NCBI RefSeq assembly: GCF_029522115.1
Contig: NZ_JAKWFK010000012.1
Span: forward strand, 1 to 64,000
Direction: 5' to 3'
DNA length: 64,000 nt
From: Trinickia sp. Y13
Lineage (GTDB): Bacteria; Pseudomonadota; Gammaproteobacteria; Burkholderiales; Burkholderiaceae
The position numbers and the translations under genes are program-made. Below the pieces are notes generated by a model. It was not told the origin of the DNA, did not search any database, and saw only the letters and a program-made list of their open reading frames with translations. Shown one piece after another: positions 41,097 through 50,769 of this stretch (its first letter is position 1; each line of letters opens with the position of its first letter).

Positions 41097-41209
41097 GACC
41101 GTTGCCTCCTTTCGGCAGGCGAAACGCGCGCTGCGCGCCGTCACGCCCGCCATAGCGACACCGCCTATCGCCCGCGCCACCGCAAACCGGCCGCAGCGGC
41201 GCGATGCCC

Positions 41210-42079
41210 TCACACTTGCCGCAGCGCCGCTTCGAGCGCGCGGGCGGCCGTGCGGTCGCCATCCGTCGCGAGTGTCGCCCGAAACACCGTCTGGCCATTA
41301 TGGCCGACGGCCGCCGGCGAATCCCACCGCAATTGCACGTGCGAGCGCCTGGCCCAGCCATGCGCACGGACCGCACGCGCGGCGCGCTGCCCGGCCTCGG
41401 GCGTCATGCCGTCAGCCGGCGCAGGCACGTGCGCCGACGGCCGCTCCCGCTCGATCGCCTCGGCGGCCGGCCATGTGATCGACAGCTCGCGGGCGTCATA
41501 TTGACCCAGTTTGCGGCTTTCCACCCAAACGACCACAGTGCGCGTCGGGGCATCCACCGAAATCGCATATCGTCCGATGGCAAAACGCCGCGCGGCCACA
41601 TTGGTGCGCCAGAGCGCGCGCGGGCGGCAAATCCAGAGAACCGCGCCGTAAAGCGCCGGCGCGGCGACGAACCACCCGTTTGTCCGGGCGATCGCATCGA
41701 CGGTTGGCCGCAGCCCGTCGGTCAACACATATGCCCCGATCAACCAGACGGCAAACAAGAGACACAGGAAAGCGAACAAGCGCAATGCTTGCCGCAACCA
41801 TTGCGGCAGCGGGTGAAACGGCCGCTCCGCGCGCGCATGGGCGCCGGGCAATACGATCAGCAAGAACAGAAAGACGCCGTTGATGGAAGCCCAGGGCGAC
41901 GAGGCCATCGCCGAGAGCGCCTCGGCGTAGCCCATTTGCGCCATCGAGTAGAGCCAGCGCGACAACAAGACGAGACCGATGGCGCGCAGGGTGAACATCG
42001 TACCGGCGCCGGGCGCGGGATCGCCGGCCGCCCGGTGGCCGCCCCCGTGATCCGCTCGGTTTCGGTTCGTTCTCGCCAA
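41210..42079 (-). CDS. Uncharacterised membrane protein
   Basis: 289 aa from a TTG at 42079 with AGGAG six bases upstream. Hydrophobic segments lie at about residues 30-48, 63-80, 98-120 and 134-151. They are followed by a soluble ~135-residue domain rich in R and A (containing ARRFAIGRYAISVDAPTR and LSITWPAAEAIERERPS). I do not recognise the family. It ends 113 bp before the DUF488 gene on the same strand. Base composition matches the surrounding chromosome. Confidence 0.6.
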   Translation of the reverse strand: MARTNRNRADHGGGHRAAGDPAPGAGTMFTLRAIGLVLLSRWLYSMAQMGYAEALSAMASSPWASINGVFLFLLIVLPGAHARAERPFHPLPQWLRQALRLFAFLCLLFAVWLIGAYVLTDGLRPTVDAIARTNGWFVAAPALYGAVLWICRPRALWRTNVAARRFAIGRYAISVDAPTRTVVVWVESRKLGQYDARELSITWPAAEAIERERPSAHVPAPADGMTPEAGQRAARAVRAHGWARRSHVQLRWDSPAAVGHNGQTVFRATLATDGDRTAARALEAALRQV

Positions 42080-42240
42080 GTCGCTCTCCTGAAGTCAGTC
42101 GTTTTTGCCGCCGATGTGCGGCAGCAGCATTATAGGGATTCGGCCGTGGCCTTTGCGGCCGCTGACGACACGCGGACGAATAAATAGCGTCCTACCCGAT
42201 ATCCGCGGCGCGGCGCACCTTTCGGGCCGCCGGAAACGAC

Positions 42241-42272
42241 GCGCCCCGCGTGCCGTAAGGCAGGCGGGGCGC
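42241..42272 (-). terminator. Hairpin downstream of the GT4 gene
   Basis: A 9-bp all-G/C stem (42241-42249 with 42264-42272), 50 bp after the glycosyltransferase stop. No U-tract follows, so it is a possible terminator only. Confidence 0.45.
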
Positions 42273-42321
42273 GAGATCGCGTTTCGCGCGCGCCGCCGAG
42301 GCGGGCGCGCGCAGGGGAGCG

Positions 42322-43386
42322 TTAGCCGGCTGCGACTTCGCGCAGCACGGTGCGGCGCTTTTGATGCAGCAGGTTCTCGTACGATGCGAGATAGTTCTGC
42401 GCCATCACTTTCGACGTGAAGCGCGCTTCGAACGCTTTGCGCACCGTTTCGCGCGGCAGCGACGGCAGGCGCTTGAGCGCCGCGACGGCCGATAGCTCGT
42501 CTTCGACGACGAAGCCGGACACCCCGTTCTCGATCACTTCAGGCACCGAGCCGCGCTTGAACGCGATCACCGGCGTGCCGCACGCCATCGCCTCGATCAT
42601 CACGAGGCCGAACGGCTCCGGCCAGTCGATCGGGAACAGCAAGGCATGCGCGCCGCCGAGGAATTCGGCCTTTTCAGCTTCGCCGATTTCGCCGATGTAC
42701 TCGACGTGCGGCAACGCGAACAGCGGCTTGATCTGCTCTTCGTAATAGGTGCGATCGGCCTTGTCGAGCTTCGCGGCGATCTTGATCTTCATGCCGGCTT
42801 TTTCGGCGATGCGAATCGCCGTGTCGACGCGTTTTTCCGGCGAAATACGGCCGAGGAACGCGAGATAGCTCGGCTCGATGTCTTTGCGCGGCGTCAGCAG
42901 GTTCTCGGGCAGGCCATGGTAGACCGTCGAGAGCCAGTTCGCCTGCGGCAGCGGCATGCGCTGGTTGTCCGAGATCGAAACGACGGGCACTTCGTTGAAC
43001 GTGTTGAAAACGGGCTGCAGTTCGGGCAGATCGAGACGGCCATGCAGCGTCGTCAGATGCGGAACCGGCTGGCGCGAGAACAACGAGAACGGGTAGTAAT
43101 CGATGTGGAAATGCAGCACATCGAATTCATCGGCGCGGCGGCGCACTTCCTCGAGCAGCAGCATGTGCGGAGCCATCGTGTCGCGGATCGACGGATCGAG
43201 ACGCAACGCCTGCGGCCAGAACGCTTCGAGCTTGGCCGAGGTCTGCGAATCGCCGCTCGCGAACAGCGTCACATCATGGCCGAGATCGACGAGCGCTTCG
43301 GTCAAGTACGACACCACGCGCTCCGTCCCACCGTAGAGCTTCGGAGGAACCGCTTCATGCAAAGGCGCGATTTGAGCGATCCGCAT
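42322..43386 (-). CDS. GT4 family glycosyltransferase
   Basis: A 354-aa GT-B fold glycosyltransferase. The N-terminal half opens MRIAQIAPLHEAVPPKLYGG with the acceptor-side GGTERV loop. The C-terminal half has LGRISPEKRVDTAI and the donor-binding E-x7-E in EPFGLVMIEAMACGTPVI. It transfers a sugar from a nucleotide donor to an unknown acceptor. AGGAG precedes the ATG by 9 nt. It is divergent from an ABC exporter that leads to otsB-otsA, so a link to export of a carbohydrate or to trehalose metabolism is possible but not proved. Confidence 0.85.
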   Translation of the reverse strand: MRIAQIAPLHEAVPPKLYGGTERVVSYLTEALVDLGHDVTLFASGDSQTSAKLEAFWPQALRLDPSIRDTMAPHMLLLEEVRRRADEFDVLHFHIDYYPFSLFSRQPVPHLTTLHGRLDLPELQPVFNTFNEVPVVSISDNQRMPLPQANWLSTVYHGLPENLLTPRKDIEPSYLAFLGRISPEKRVDTAIRIAEKAGMKIKIAAKLDKADRTYYEEQIKPLFALPHVEYIGEIGEAEKAEFLGGAHALLFPIDWPEPFGLVMIEAMACGTPVIAFKRGSVPEVIENGVSGFVVEDELSAVAALKRLPSLPRETVRKAFEARFTSKVMAQNYLASYENLLHQKRRTVLREVAAG

Positions 43387-44056
43387 AGTGATGAACTCCT
43401 AATAAAAATTCAGGCAAAAATGTTGACTGTCGGTCTGGAAGCGAATCGCCCGTTCCGGCGCTAGGCGGTAGCAGGCCCGGCGGATCCTCGAACGGGTGCG
43501 ATTCGCCCCTCTGGTCGTCGACGATGCCGTTCGAACAGGCTGGGAGCGACACGTCACACGTCGTTAAACGCGCAACTGCTCCAACCGTTGACGTCGGCCA
43601 TCAATTTTCCTAGGGCAAACCCGGATCGATTATCCGATCGGTTTCATGCTGCGCCGCGGGACATTTCAAACTCTTTACGTTGTTACAAGCCGGAAACATT
43701 TCGCGCGCCACGGCGGCGCGGTGCGCGCCTACAGTAGCCCGAAGCGCCGCGTGGATGGCCATGCGGCGAGTCAACGCAGCGGTTGGTCCGACCCCGAATG
43801 CCCTTGTCCCCGGAGTATTCGAACGTTAACCGGCGATTGTATCTCAAAATTACGGCTTCCTTCGATCGACCTTACGATCGAACGCGCATCGAACTTGCTG
43901 GCAGCCAGCGCGACGATGCACCGCCGCAAGCGGCGTTGCTCATTTCCAACGCTCGTCGCGAAGTCCCGGGGAATTTCCGCGGATGTTTACAATGGCGGCG
44001 GGCCGCGTCATCTCGGTATTCGTCGAGTTTGGCTCCCGGTCCGCCACACGCAGACT
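43387..44056. other. Gene-free region between GT4 and ABC exporter genes
   Basis: About 670 bp without a supported gene; an open frame continuous with the exporter runs through its right half but has no protein-like composition. The region is less GC-rich than the flanks and must contain the two divergent promoters. A CGGAT-5-ATCCG inverted repeat lies at about 43622-43636. I see no -35/-10 pair worth calling. Confidence 0.45.
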
Positions 44057-45934
44057 ATGCTTTTCATGACACTCGCTTCGCGTGCCTCGCACGAACCACA
44101 ATTGGAACATTTGACCGCCGCCGAGCGTAACGCTCGGAACGCCAGGCTCTCCGGCTACGCCGAGCGGCCCCTCGCGTTCCTGCTCAGTTACATCCGGCGC
44201 CATCCCCTTTCCCACGCGATCGTATTGGCGAGCGTGTTTGCGGCCGTCATGTGCGCCCTGGCCTCGCAGTACGCCATCAAACATCTGATCGATGTGCTCG
44301 GCATGGGCCGGCATCATCCGGGACCGCTGTGGGCGGCTTTCGGAATCCTGGTCGGGCTGATCGCCGCCGATAACTTGCTTTGGCGCATCGGCGGCTGGGT
44401 GGCCGCGCACGCGTTCGTCGCCGTCACCGGCGATCTGCGGCGCGACCTGTTTCAGTATTTGACCGGTCACGCGCCCACGTACTTCGCCGAGCGCCAGCCG
44501 GGCATGCTCGCGAGCCGCATCACGGCGACCTCGAACGCGGTCTATACGTCCGAAAACACGATGGCGTGGAACGTCCTGCCGCCTTGCATCGCAGTGTTGG
44601 GCGCCATCGTGATGATCGTGACCGTGAACCCGGTGATGGCGCTGTGTCTCATGCTCTGCTCCGGCGTTCTGGCCGTCGTGCTGTTCAAGCTCGCGGGGCG
44701 CGGCTCGTCGCGGCACCACAAATTCGCGACCAAAGCGGCGGCAGTGGACGGGGAACTCGTCGACGTCATCGGCAACATGGGGCTCGTGCGCGCCTTCGGC
44801 ATGACGCTGCGGGAGCAGCGCCGCTTCGGCGATACCGTCAAAGCCGAAATGGACGCGCGCCAGCAAAGCTTGTTGTACCTCGAGCGGCTGCGGCTGCTGC
44901 ACGCCGTCATCACCGCCCTGCTCTCGGCCGGGTTGCTCGGTTGGGCGCTGTGGCTCTGGAATCAAGGACGAGCGACGTCGGGCGATATCGTTCTCGTCAG
45001 TTCGCTCGGCTTCACGATCTTGCACGGCACGCGCGACCTCGCCGTGGCCTTGGTGGACGTCACGCAGCACGTTGCACGGCTCGCCGAAGCGGTCAGGACG
45101 CTGCTCGAGCCGCACGGCATGCCCGATCACGAAGGCGCCGTCGAGCTGACGACGCGCGGCGGCCGCGTGGACTTCGAGAACGTCACGTTCGCCTACCCGC
45201 GCCGGCGCGCGATCTTGGATCATTTCGATCTGCATATCGAAGCCGGGCAGCGGGTGGGGCTCGTCGGCAAATCGGGCGCCGGTAAATCGACGGTGCTCGC
45301 GCTACTGCAGCGCTTTTACGAAACGCAAGGCGGCTCGATCAAGATCGACGGCCAAGACATCGCAGCCATCACGCAGGACAGCCTGCGCCACGCGATCGCG
45401 CTGGTGCCGCAGGACATCGCGCTGTTTCATCGAACCGTCTACGAGAACATCGCTTATGGCCGGCCCGACGCTAGCCGCGAGGAAGTCTATGCCGCCGCGC
45501 GCGAGGCGCGATGCACCGATTTCATCGAAGCGATGCCCGACGGCTTCGACACGATCGTCGGCGATCGCGGCGTCAAGCTCTCGGGCGGTCAGCGGCAGCG
45601 GATCGCCATCGCACGCGCAATCCTGAAGAATGCGCCGATCCTGTTGCTCGACGAAGCGACGTCGGCGCTCGACAGCGCATCGGAGGAAGCGATCCAGCAC
45701 GCGCTCGACCGGCTCATGGTGGGCCGCACGGTGATCGCCATCGCGCACCGCCTGTCGACGTTACAAAACTTCGACCGGATCATCGTCATGAGCGCCGGCA
45801 AAGTCATCGACGACGGCACGCCGGAGGCATTGCGCAACCGGGCCGGCATCTATCGCGATCTGCTCAGCAAGCAACATGGCAAAACCATGCACCTGCACCC
45901 GGGCGGCCGCAAGATCGACGAACACGTGGCGTAA
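44057..45934 (+). CDS. ABC exporter with fused membrane and ATPase domains
   Basis: 625 aa from the ATG at 44057. The membrane domain has six segments at about residues 45-320 (first at SHAIVLASVFAAVMCAL). The ATPase domain is C-terminal: Walker A GKSGAGKST, signature LSGGQRQRIAIARA and Walker B ILLLDEATSALDS. It belongs to the MsbA/LapB-like type I exporter group, acting as a homodimer in the inner membrane. The substrate is unknown; lipid, glycolipid or drug are all possible. Its stop lies 10 bp from that of otsA, convergent. Confidence 0.85.
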   Translation: MLFMTLASRASHEPQLEHLTAAERNARNARLSGYAERPLAFLLSYIRRHPLSHAIVLASVFAAVMCALASQYAIKHLIDVLGMGRHHPGPLWAAFGILVGLIAADNLLWRIGGWVAAHAFVAVTGDLRRDLFQYLTGHAPTYFAERQPGMLASRITATSNAVYTSENTMAWNVLPPCIAVLGAIVMIVTVNPVMALCLMLCSGVLAVVLFKLAGRGSSRHHKFATKAAAVDGELVDVIGNMGLVRAFGMTLREQRRFGDTVKAEMDARQQSLLYLERLRLLHAVITALLSAGLLGWALWLWNQGRATSGDIVLVSSLGFTILHGTRDLAVALVDVTQHVARLAEAVRTLLEPHGMPDHEGAVELTTRGGRVDFENVTFAYPRRRAILDHFDLHIEAGQRVGLVGKSGAGKSTVLALLQRFYETQGGSIKIDGQDIAAITQDSLRHAIALVPQDIALFHRTVYENIAYGRPDASREEVYAAAREARCTDFIEAMPDGFDTIVGDRGVKLSGGQRQRIAIARAILKNAPILLLDEATSALDSASEEAIQHALDRLMVGRTVIAIAHRLSTLQNFDRIIVMSAGKVIDDGTPEALRNRAGIYRDLLSKQHGKTMHLHPGGRKIDEHVA

Positions 45935-45944
45935 GAACAAACGG

Positions 45945-47432
45945 TCAAGCCGCGACGCGCTTGCGCACCGTCTTGCCGCGCGGCGCGGCGCGTGCCACGC
46001 GCGCCGGCTTTTCTTCGAGAAGCGGCTCGCCCGCCTGCGCAAGGTCGCGCAAGAACGTATCGCGCCAGACCGAGACATTATTGCTGCGCAGTTGCGCCAT
46101 CATGTCCCGATAGCGAGCGCGCCGTTCGGCGACGGGCATCGAGAGCGCGTCCGCAAGCGCCTGCGCCATGCCGTCGATATCGACCGGATTGACGATAAGC
46201 GCCCCGGTCAACTCGTCGGCCGCGCCCGCGAAGCGCGATAGCACGAGCACCCCGGGATCGTCCGGGTCCTGCGCCGCCACGTACTCCTTGGCGACGAGGT
46301 TCATGCCGTCGCGCAGCGGCGTGACATAGCCCACGTGCGATTGCCTGAACAGCGCGGCCAGCACCGAGCGCTCGTATTGCCGATGAATGTAGCGAATCGG
46401 CGTCCAGTCGAGTTCGGCGAAGCGCCCGTTGATGCGCCCCAGCTCGCTTTCGAGGCGCAAGCGGATGTCCTGATAGGCATGCATGTCGGCCCGCGTGGGC
46501 GGCGCGATCTGCACGAACGAGACGTTGTTGCGAAAAGCCGGCGCCTGATCGAGCAGCCGCTCGAAAGCGCGGAAACGCTCCACCAGCCCCTTCGAATAAT
46601 CGAGCCGGTCGACGCTCATGATGAGTTTGCGCTCGTGCAGCGTCTGACGCATGGTGCGAACCGATTTACCCCGCGCGCCCGATTTGGCCAGTTGCGCGAT
46701 TTCATCGGGATAGACGCCGATCGGATAAGCCGCCGCGCGCAGCGAGCGCCCGAAAGCGCGCACGTGCGCGGGCGCACCGGCCACGAACGGCGCGCCGCGC
46801 TCGCCGCCGTCGACGTCTCCGGCACCCTCGTGGCGGACGTAGTCGCAGAATGCGCGCACGTCGGCTTGGGTCTGAAAGCCGAGCAGATCGAACGAGCACA
46901 GCGCCTCGACCAACGCGCGATGCGGCGGCACGGCCAACAACACCTGAGCGGCCGGAAACGGAATGTGCAAGAAGAATCCGACGCGGTTGCGCACGCCGGC
47001 CGCGCGCAGCGCTTGCGCGAAAGGAATCAGGTGGTAATCGTGGACCCAGATCACGTCGTCCGGACGTAGAAGCGGAACGAGCTGCTGCGCGAGCCACGTA
47101 TTGACGCGCCAATAGCCTTCGAAGTCGTGGCGGTCGTACTGGATCAGATCGGCGCGGTAGTGGAACGCGGGCCACAACGTCGCGTTCGAAAAACCGCGGT
47201 AGTACTGGTCGTAATCGCGGCGCGAGAGCCCGATCGTCGCGAAAGTCACGGGGCCTTGCTCGACGAGCTGCAACTGCGGGTGGCCAGACGAGACGACCTC
47301 GCCGCTCCAGCCGAACCACATGCCGCCCGTTTCCTTGAGCGCGTCGTAGACGCCGACCGCCAAGCCGCCGGCCGCCGGGCCGCCTTCCGAGATCGGTGCG
47401 ACTCGGTTCGAAACGATGATCAGGCGGCTCAT
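45945..47432 (-). CDS. otsA: Trehalose-6-phosphate synthase
   Basis: A 495-aa GT20 enzyme making trehalose-6-phosphate from UDP-glucose and glucose-6-phosphate. Signatures are [10 protein letters not shown] (residues 4-13), the [11 protein letters not shown] loop, [15 protein letters not shown] and the donor site region [14 protein letters not shown]. It is slightly longer than the E. coli enzyme (474 aa) because of a basic C-terminal tail. It overlaps otsB by 4 nt (ATGA), so the two are made together, OtsB first. Trehalose protects against osmotic and drying stress. Confidence 0.94.
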   Translation of the reverse strand: MSRLIIVSNRVAPISEGGPAAGGLAVGVYDALKETGGMWFGWSGEVVSSGHPQLQLVEQGPVTFATIGLSRRDYDQYYRGFSNATLWPAFHYRADLIQYDRHDFEGYWRVNTWLAQQLVPLLRPDDVIWVHDYHLIPFAQALRAAGVRNRVGFFLHIPFPAAQVLLAVPPHRALVEALCSFDLLGFQTQADVRAFCDYVRHEGAGDVDGGERGAPFVAGAPAHVRAFGRSLRAAAYPIGVYPDEIAQLAKSGARGKSVRTMRQTLHERKLIMSVDRLDYSKGLVERFRAFERLLDQAPAFRNNVSFVQIAPPTRADMHAYQDIRLRLESELGRINGRFAELDWTPIRYIHRQYERSVLAALFRQSHVGYVTPLRDGMNLVAKEYVAAQDPDDPGVLVLSRFAGAADELTGALIVNPVDIDGMAQALADALSMPVAERRARYRDMMAQLRSNNVSVWRDTFLRDLAQAGEPLLEEKPARVARAAPRGKTVRKRVAA

Positions 47433-48181
47433 GAGTTGCGTTGCGCGGCGGCGATGATGTCCCCGAGCCAGCCGACGAACGCGCCGACCGAATCGATCCG
47501 GGCGCGCGCGGACGTCTCGCCCGCGCCAACTTTGATCGACAGCCCGCCGCGCTCATTGACGACGGCGAACGCCTTTTCGTCGGTCAGGTCGTCCCCGGCG
47601 AACACCGGCGTGCGTCCCGCGAACGGAGGCTCGTCGAGGAAGGCGGCGAGTGCGCGGCCTTTATCGACGTTCTTCGGCTTGATTTCGTACACCATCTTCC
47701 CCGGCTGCAACACGTACGCATCGGCATGTTGCGCGACGAGGCGCTCCGTTGCTTCGCGCGCGACGGTCTCGGCCAACGGCGCATTGCGGTAGTGCAACGC
47801 GAGCGCGGCGCCCTTGATCTCGAGCAGCGTGCCGGGATGCGCGTTGACCAGATCGGCCAGCACCCGTTCCATACGCAGCAAGCGTTCGTCGTTGAAGCCC
47901 AGACGCACCGTATCGCCGCTCGCATCGCGGCGCTCGGCGCCGTGCAAGCCGGCGATGGGCAGATCGGGGAGGCCGAGAAAGCCGTCGATACTGTCGATGC
48001 CGCGCCCGGACACGACCGCGACGGCGCCGTGCGTCAAGCGCCGCAATCGTGCGAGCGTATCGACCACGGCGGGCGGCACGAGGATGCCGTCGGGCGTGGG
48101 CGCGAGCTCGACGAGCGTACCGTCGAAGTCGAAGAAGAACGCTGTCTCGCTCGGAGGTAGAAAAGACGGTAAGGGTTGCAT
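47429..48181 (-). CDS. otsB: Trehalose-6-phosphate phosphatase
   Basis: A 250-aa HAD-superfamily phosphatase that removes phosphate from trehalose-6-phosphate. The catalytic motif is FFFDFDGTLVEL (nucleophile and acid aspartates at about residues 18 and 20), with VVSGRGIDSIDGFLG as a later loop and FAGDDLTDEKAF as the metal-binding motif IV. First gene of the otsB-otsA pair. Confidence 0.94.
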   Translation of the reverse strand: MQPLPSFLPPSETAFFFDFDGTLVELAPTPDGILVPPAVVDTLARLRRLTHGAVAVVSGRGIDSIDGFLGLPDLPIAGLHGAERRDASGDTVRLGFNDERLLRMERVLADLVNAHPGTLLEIKGAALALHYRNAPLAETVAREATERLVAQHADAYVLQPGKMVYEIKPKNVDKGRALAAFLDEPPFAGRTPVFAGDDLTDEKAFAVVNERGGLSIKVGAGETSARARIDSVGAFVGWLGDIIAAAQRNS

Positions 48182-48503
48182 CAGCTGATTCGCATAGCAG
48201 TCCCGATCGGCCTGACGGCCGATCGAAACCGAAAAAGTTTGCGCATGTTACCGCGCCCGCGGCGGCTTTTCGAGTAAGAATGCCTTGAAGCCGCTGGGCC
48301 AAGCCCGACGCGTGCCAACGCGGGTCCATGCGCCCCATATCTTGCCCTCTCCCGCGACATATTGCCTCAGCGCCGATGAGACGCGCCCGGCGAAAGGCAA
48401 CGGTTGGGCAATTGCGCTATAGTCGCAGCCTCGCAGCCGCCTGCTGGGCGCTGCCCACGAAAGGGTGGCGCGACAACGCCGGCGCACTCTCACAGAGTCA
48501 CAG
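48182..48503. other. Divergent otsB / sco intergenic region
   Basis: About 320 bp without a supported gene. It should contain both divergent promoters. A TATAGT at 48418-48423 could be a -10 for the sco gene but lacks a matching -35. Confidence 0.4.
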
Positions 48504-49214
48504 ATGCCGCCATATGTTCCCGGCGTCGGCTCGCCGTCCGGCGAACCGGCCTCGCCTGCTGCCTTCACGTCGTCCGCCTTCGCTTGGCGGGCCCATCCGA
48601 CGCAAGCCGCTACGTGGCGCGCGCGTGCCTGCCGGACGATGATACTCGCCTGCGCCGCGCTCACTGCCGGTTGTTCCCACGACGACGGTCCGTGGCAGTT
48701 GACGGACGTCAGCGGACACCTGCCCGATCTCGCGTTTCAATTGACCGAGGACACAGGGCGAAGCGTGAACGCGGCGGCGTTCGAAGGCCGCACGACGCTT
48801 GTCTATTTCGGCTACACCCATTGCCCCGACGTATGCCCCGAAACGATGGCCCGCTTGATGCAGGTGCTGGAGAAATTGCCGGCGGCGGACGCCAAGCAGG
48901 TGCGCATCCTGTTCATTTCCGTCGACCCCGTGCGCGACACGCCCCAAGCGCTGCACGCCTACGTCGGCGCATTCGATGCCCAGCACATCCGGGGGCTGAC
49001 GGGCACGAACGCCCAGGTCGAAGCACTCGCCAAGCGCTACCGCGTCGCGTATCAGATGGAGAAGCGCGACCCGAAGGGCAGCTACGAAGTCACGCACAGT
49101 TCGGCCGTGTACATCTTCGATCGGGCGGGGCGCGCGCGACTGCTTGCTACGAGCGGCGATTCTCCGGACGCGATCGCGCACGATTTACGGCGCGTGATAG
49201 AAGACGGTAGTTGA
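48504..49214 (+). CDS. Sco1/SenC copper chaperone
   Basis: A thioredoxin-fold copper chaperone for cytochrome oxidase Cu-A assembly. The copper motif is HCPDVCPE (C-x3-C) and the third ligand is the histidine in EVTHSSAVYIFD. A membrane/lipoprotein signal MILACAALTAGC begins at 48639. The true start is unclear: ATG 48639 gives 191 aa but a signal with no positive charge, whereas ATG 48504 (236 aa) supplies the arginine-rich stretch WRARACRT before it. It is followed by PCu(A)C and CtaG genes on the same strand. Confidence 0.85.
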   Translation: MPPYVPGVGSPSGEPASPAAFTSSAFAWRAHPTQAATWRARACRTMILACAALTAGCSHDDGPWQLTDVSGHLPDLAFQLTEDTGRSVNAAAFEGRTTLVYFGYTHCPDVCPETMARLMQVLEKLPAADAKQVRILFISVDPVRDTPQALHAYVGAFDAQHIRGLTGTNAQVEALAKRYRVAYQMEKRDPKGSYEVTHSSAVYIFDRAGRARLLATSGDSPDAIAHDLRRVIEDGS

Positions 49215-49354
49215 CGGCGATCGCGCACCAGGAAGCCGCGCGGTGCGCGCCTGCCGAAGGCCGATCGTTCGTCGATCGGCGCTCGGTAGATTTTCGAAAA
49301 AACCGGCACGTTGCAAGCGATCGACAACCTGAACCCTTCACTCTTGAACGAACC

Positions 49355-49831
49355 ATGCAGATGACCTCTCGCCCCACCACCCGCGGTCCCGCCGCGCTCG
49401 TCGCAGCCCTACTCGCCGCATGCGCCGCAGTGAGCGCACCTGCCCATGCCACAGGCGCACAGGCGATCACCGCATCCCACGCTTGGGTCCGCTGGCTGCC
49501 GAACAATCTCCCCTCGGCCGGCTATGTGACGCTCACCAATGCGAGCGACAAGAGCATCGACCTCACCGACGTGACGAGCCCCGATTACGGCAGCGCCATG
49601 CTGCACCAAACGGTGTCGAACGGGTCGACCACGAACATGGTGATGGTCGAGAAGGCCACGGTGCCGGCGCACGGCAGCCTGACGATCGCGCCGGTCGGCT
49701 ATCACATCATGCTCGAAGAGCCGACTCGCAAGATCGCACCGGGGGACACCGTGCATCTGAAGCTGCGGTTCTCGGACGGCGAGACCCTCGACACGCCCTT
49801 CGCGGTGAAATCGCCCGCCACTGCAAAGTGA
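49355..49831 (+). CDS. Periplasmic copper chaperone PCu(A)C
   Basis: 158 aa with a Sec signal peptide (residues 1 to about 29, ending SAPAHA). The copper-binding pattern H(M)-x10-M-x21-H-x-M is visible: MLHQT, then NMVMVEK, then GYHIML. This family passes Cu(I) to Sco or directly to cytochrome oxidase. The ATG at 49355 (or 49361) is set by the signal peptide. It lies 13 bp before ctaG. Confidence 0.9.
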   Translation: MQMTSRPTTRGPAALVAALLAACAAVSAPAHATGAQAITASHAWVRWLPNNLPSAGYVTLTNASDKSIDLTDVTSPDYGSAMLHQTVSNGSTTNMVMVEKATVPAHGSLTIAPVGYHIMLEEPTRKIAPGDTVHLKLRFSDGETLDTPFAVKSPATAK

Positions 49832-49844
49832 GTCGGACACCGAG

Positions 49845-50717
49845 ATGAACGTGCTTTACTGGCTCGATCCCTGGGAACCGTCGCCGACGGTCGTCGTTGC
49901 CGTGCTCGCCGCCGCGGTGCTGTTCGCGCGCGGGGCGCGGCATGCGCGCGTGTCGCCGCTACGACAGGCGTCGTTTTGGTTCGGGCTGGTCGCGCTTTAT
50001 ATCGCGCTGCATACGCGCCTCGACTACTTCTTCGAGCACGAATTCTTCATGCATCGATTGCAGCACCTCGTGCTGCATCATCTCGGGCCCTTCTTCATCG
50101 CGTGGGCCTATCCCGGCGCCGCGCTGCGCGCCGGCATTCCTTTTCGCTGGCGCCAGCGCTTCGTCGCGCCGGCGATGAAGACGAAGGCGGTGCGTCTGAC
50201 GCTCGACGTCGTGTTCAACCCGGTGGTCGCGGTATTGTTGTTCGTCGGGTTGATCTACTTCTGGCTGCTTTCGCCGATTCACTTCAAGGCCATGCTCGAC
50301 TGGCGGCTCTATCGCATCATGAACTGGAGCATGGTGGTGGACGGCTTGTTGTTCTGGTGGCTCGTGCTCGATCCGCGTCCCGCGCCGCCCGCGCGATTAT
50401 CGCCGGGGCGGCGCATCATGATGGTGGTTGCTGCGATACCGCCGCAAATCGTGCTGGGGGCGCTGATCTTCTTCACACCGCATGAGCTCTATCCGATCTA
50501 TTCGATCTGCGGCCGCGCGTTTACGTGGCTCAGCCCGATCCGCGATCAACAGATCGGCGGGCTGCTACTGTGGATTCCGGGATCGATGATGAGCGTGTTC
50601 GGCGCACTGATCGCGCTGCGGCATTGGATGCGGCTTTCGACACGCGAACGGTTGCGCGAGGAACGGCGGGAGACGCCGCGACGCGAGGAACCTTCCGCGC
50701 CGGCGCGTGCTCACTGA
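49845..50717 (+). CDS. ctaG: Cytochrome c oxidase assembly protein CtaG (caa3 type)
   Basis: A 290-aa membrane protein of the CtaG_Cox/CaaG family with about seven hydrophobic segments. It shows the family's histidine-rich loop FFEHEFFMHRLQHLVLHHLG (about residues 62-81), a likely copper or haem site. Last gene of the sco-pcuAC-ctaG unit, which together should mature an aa3/caa3-type oxidase. The C-terminal tail is charged (R, E). Confidence 0.88.
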   Translation: MNVLYWLDPWEPSPTVVVAVLAAAVLFARGARHARVSPLRQASFWFGLVALYIALHTRLDYFFEHEFFMHRLQHLVLHHLGPFFIAWAYPGAALRAGIPFRWRQRFVAPAMKTKAVRLTLDVVFNPVVAVLLFVGLIYFWLLSPIHFKAMLDWRLYRIMNWSMVVDGLLFWWLVLDPRPAPPARLSPGRRIMMVVAAIPPQIVLGALIFFTPHELYPIYSICGRAFTWLSPIRDQQIGGLLLWIPGSMMSVFGALIALRHWMRLSTRERLREERRETPRREEPSAPARAH

Positions 50718-50769
50718 AAGACGCTACTACTGGGCGGCCGCGAGACGGGCCGCCCCATGGCGCGGCCCA

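Noticed and set aside
43646-44056. Upstream extension of the ABC exporter frame by 137 codons
   Set aside because: No membrane or domain pattern, mixed composition, no ribosome site; the ATG at 44057 fits the family.
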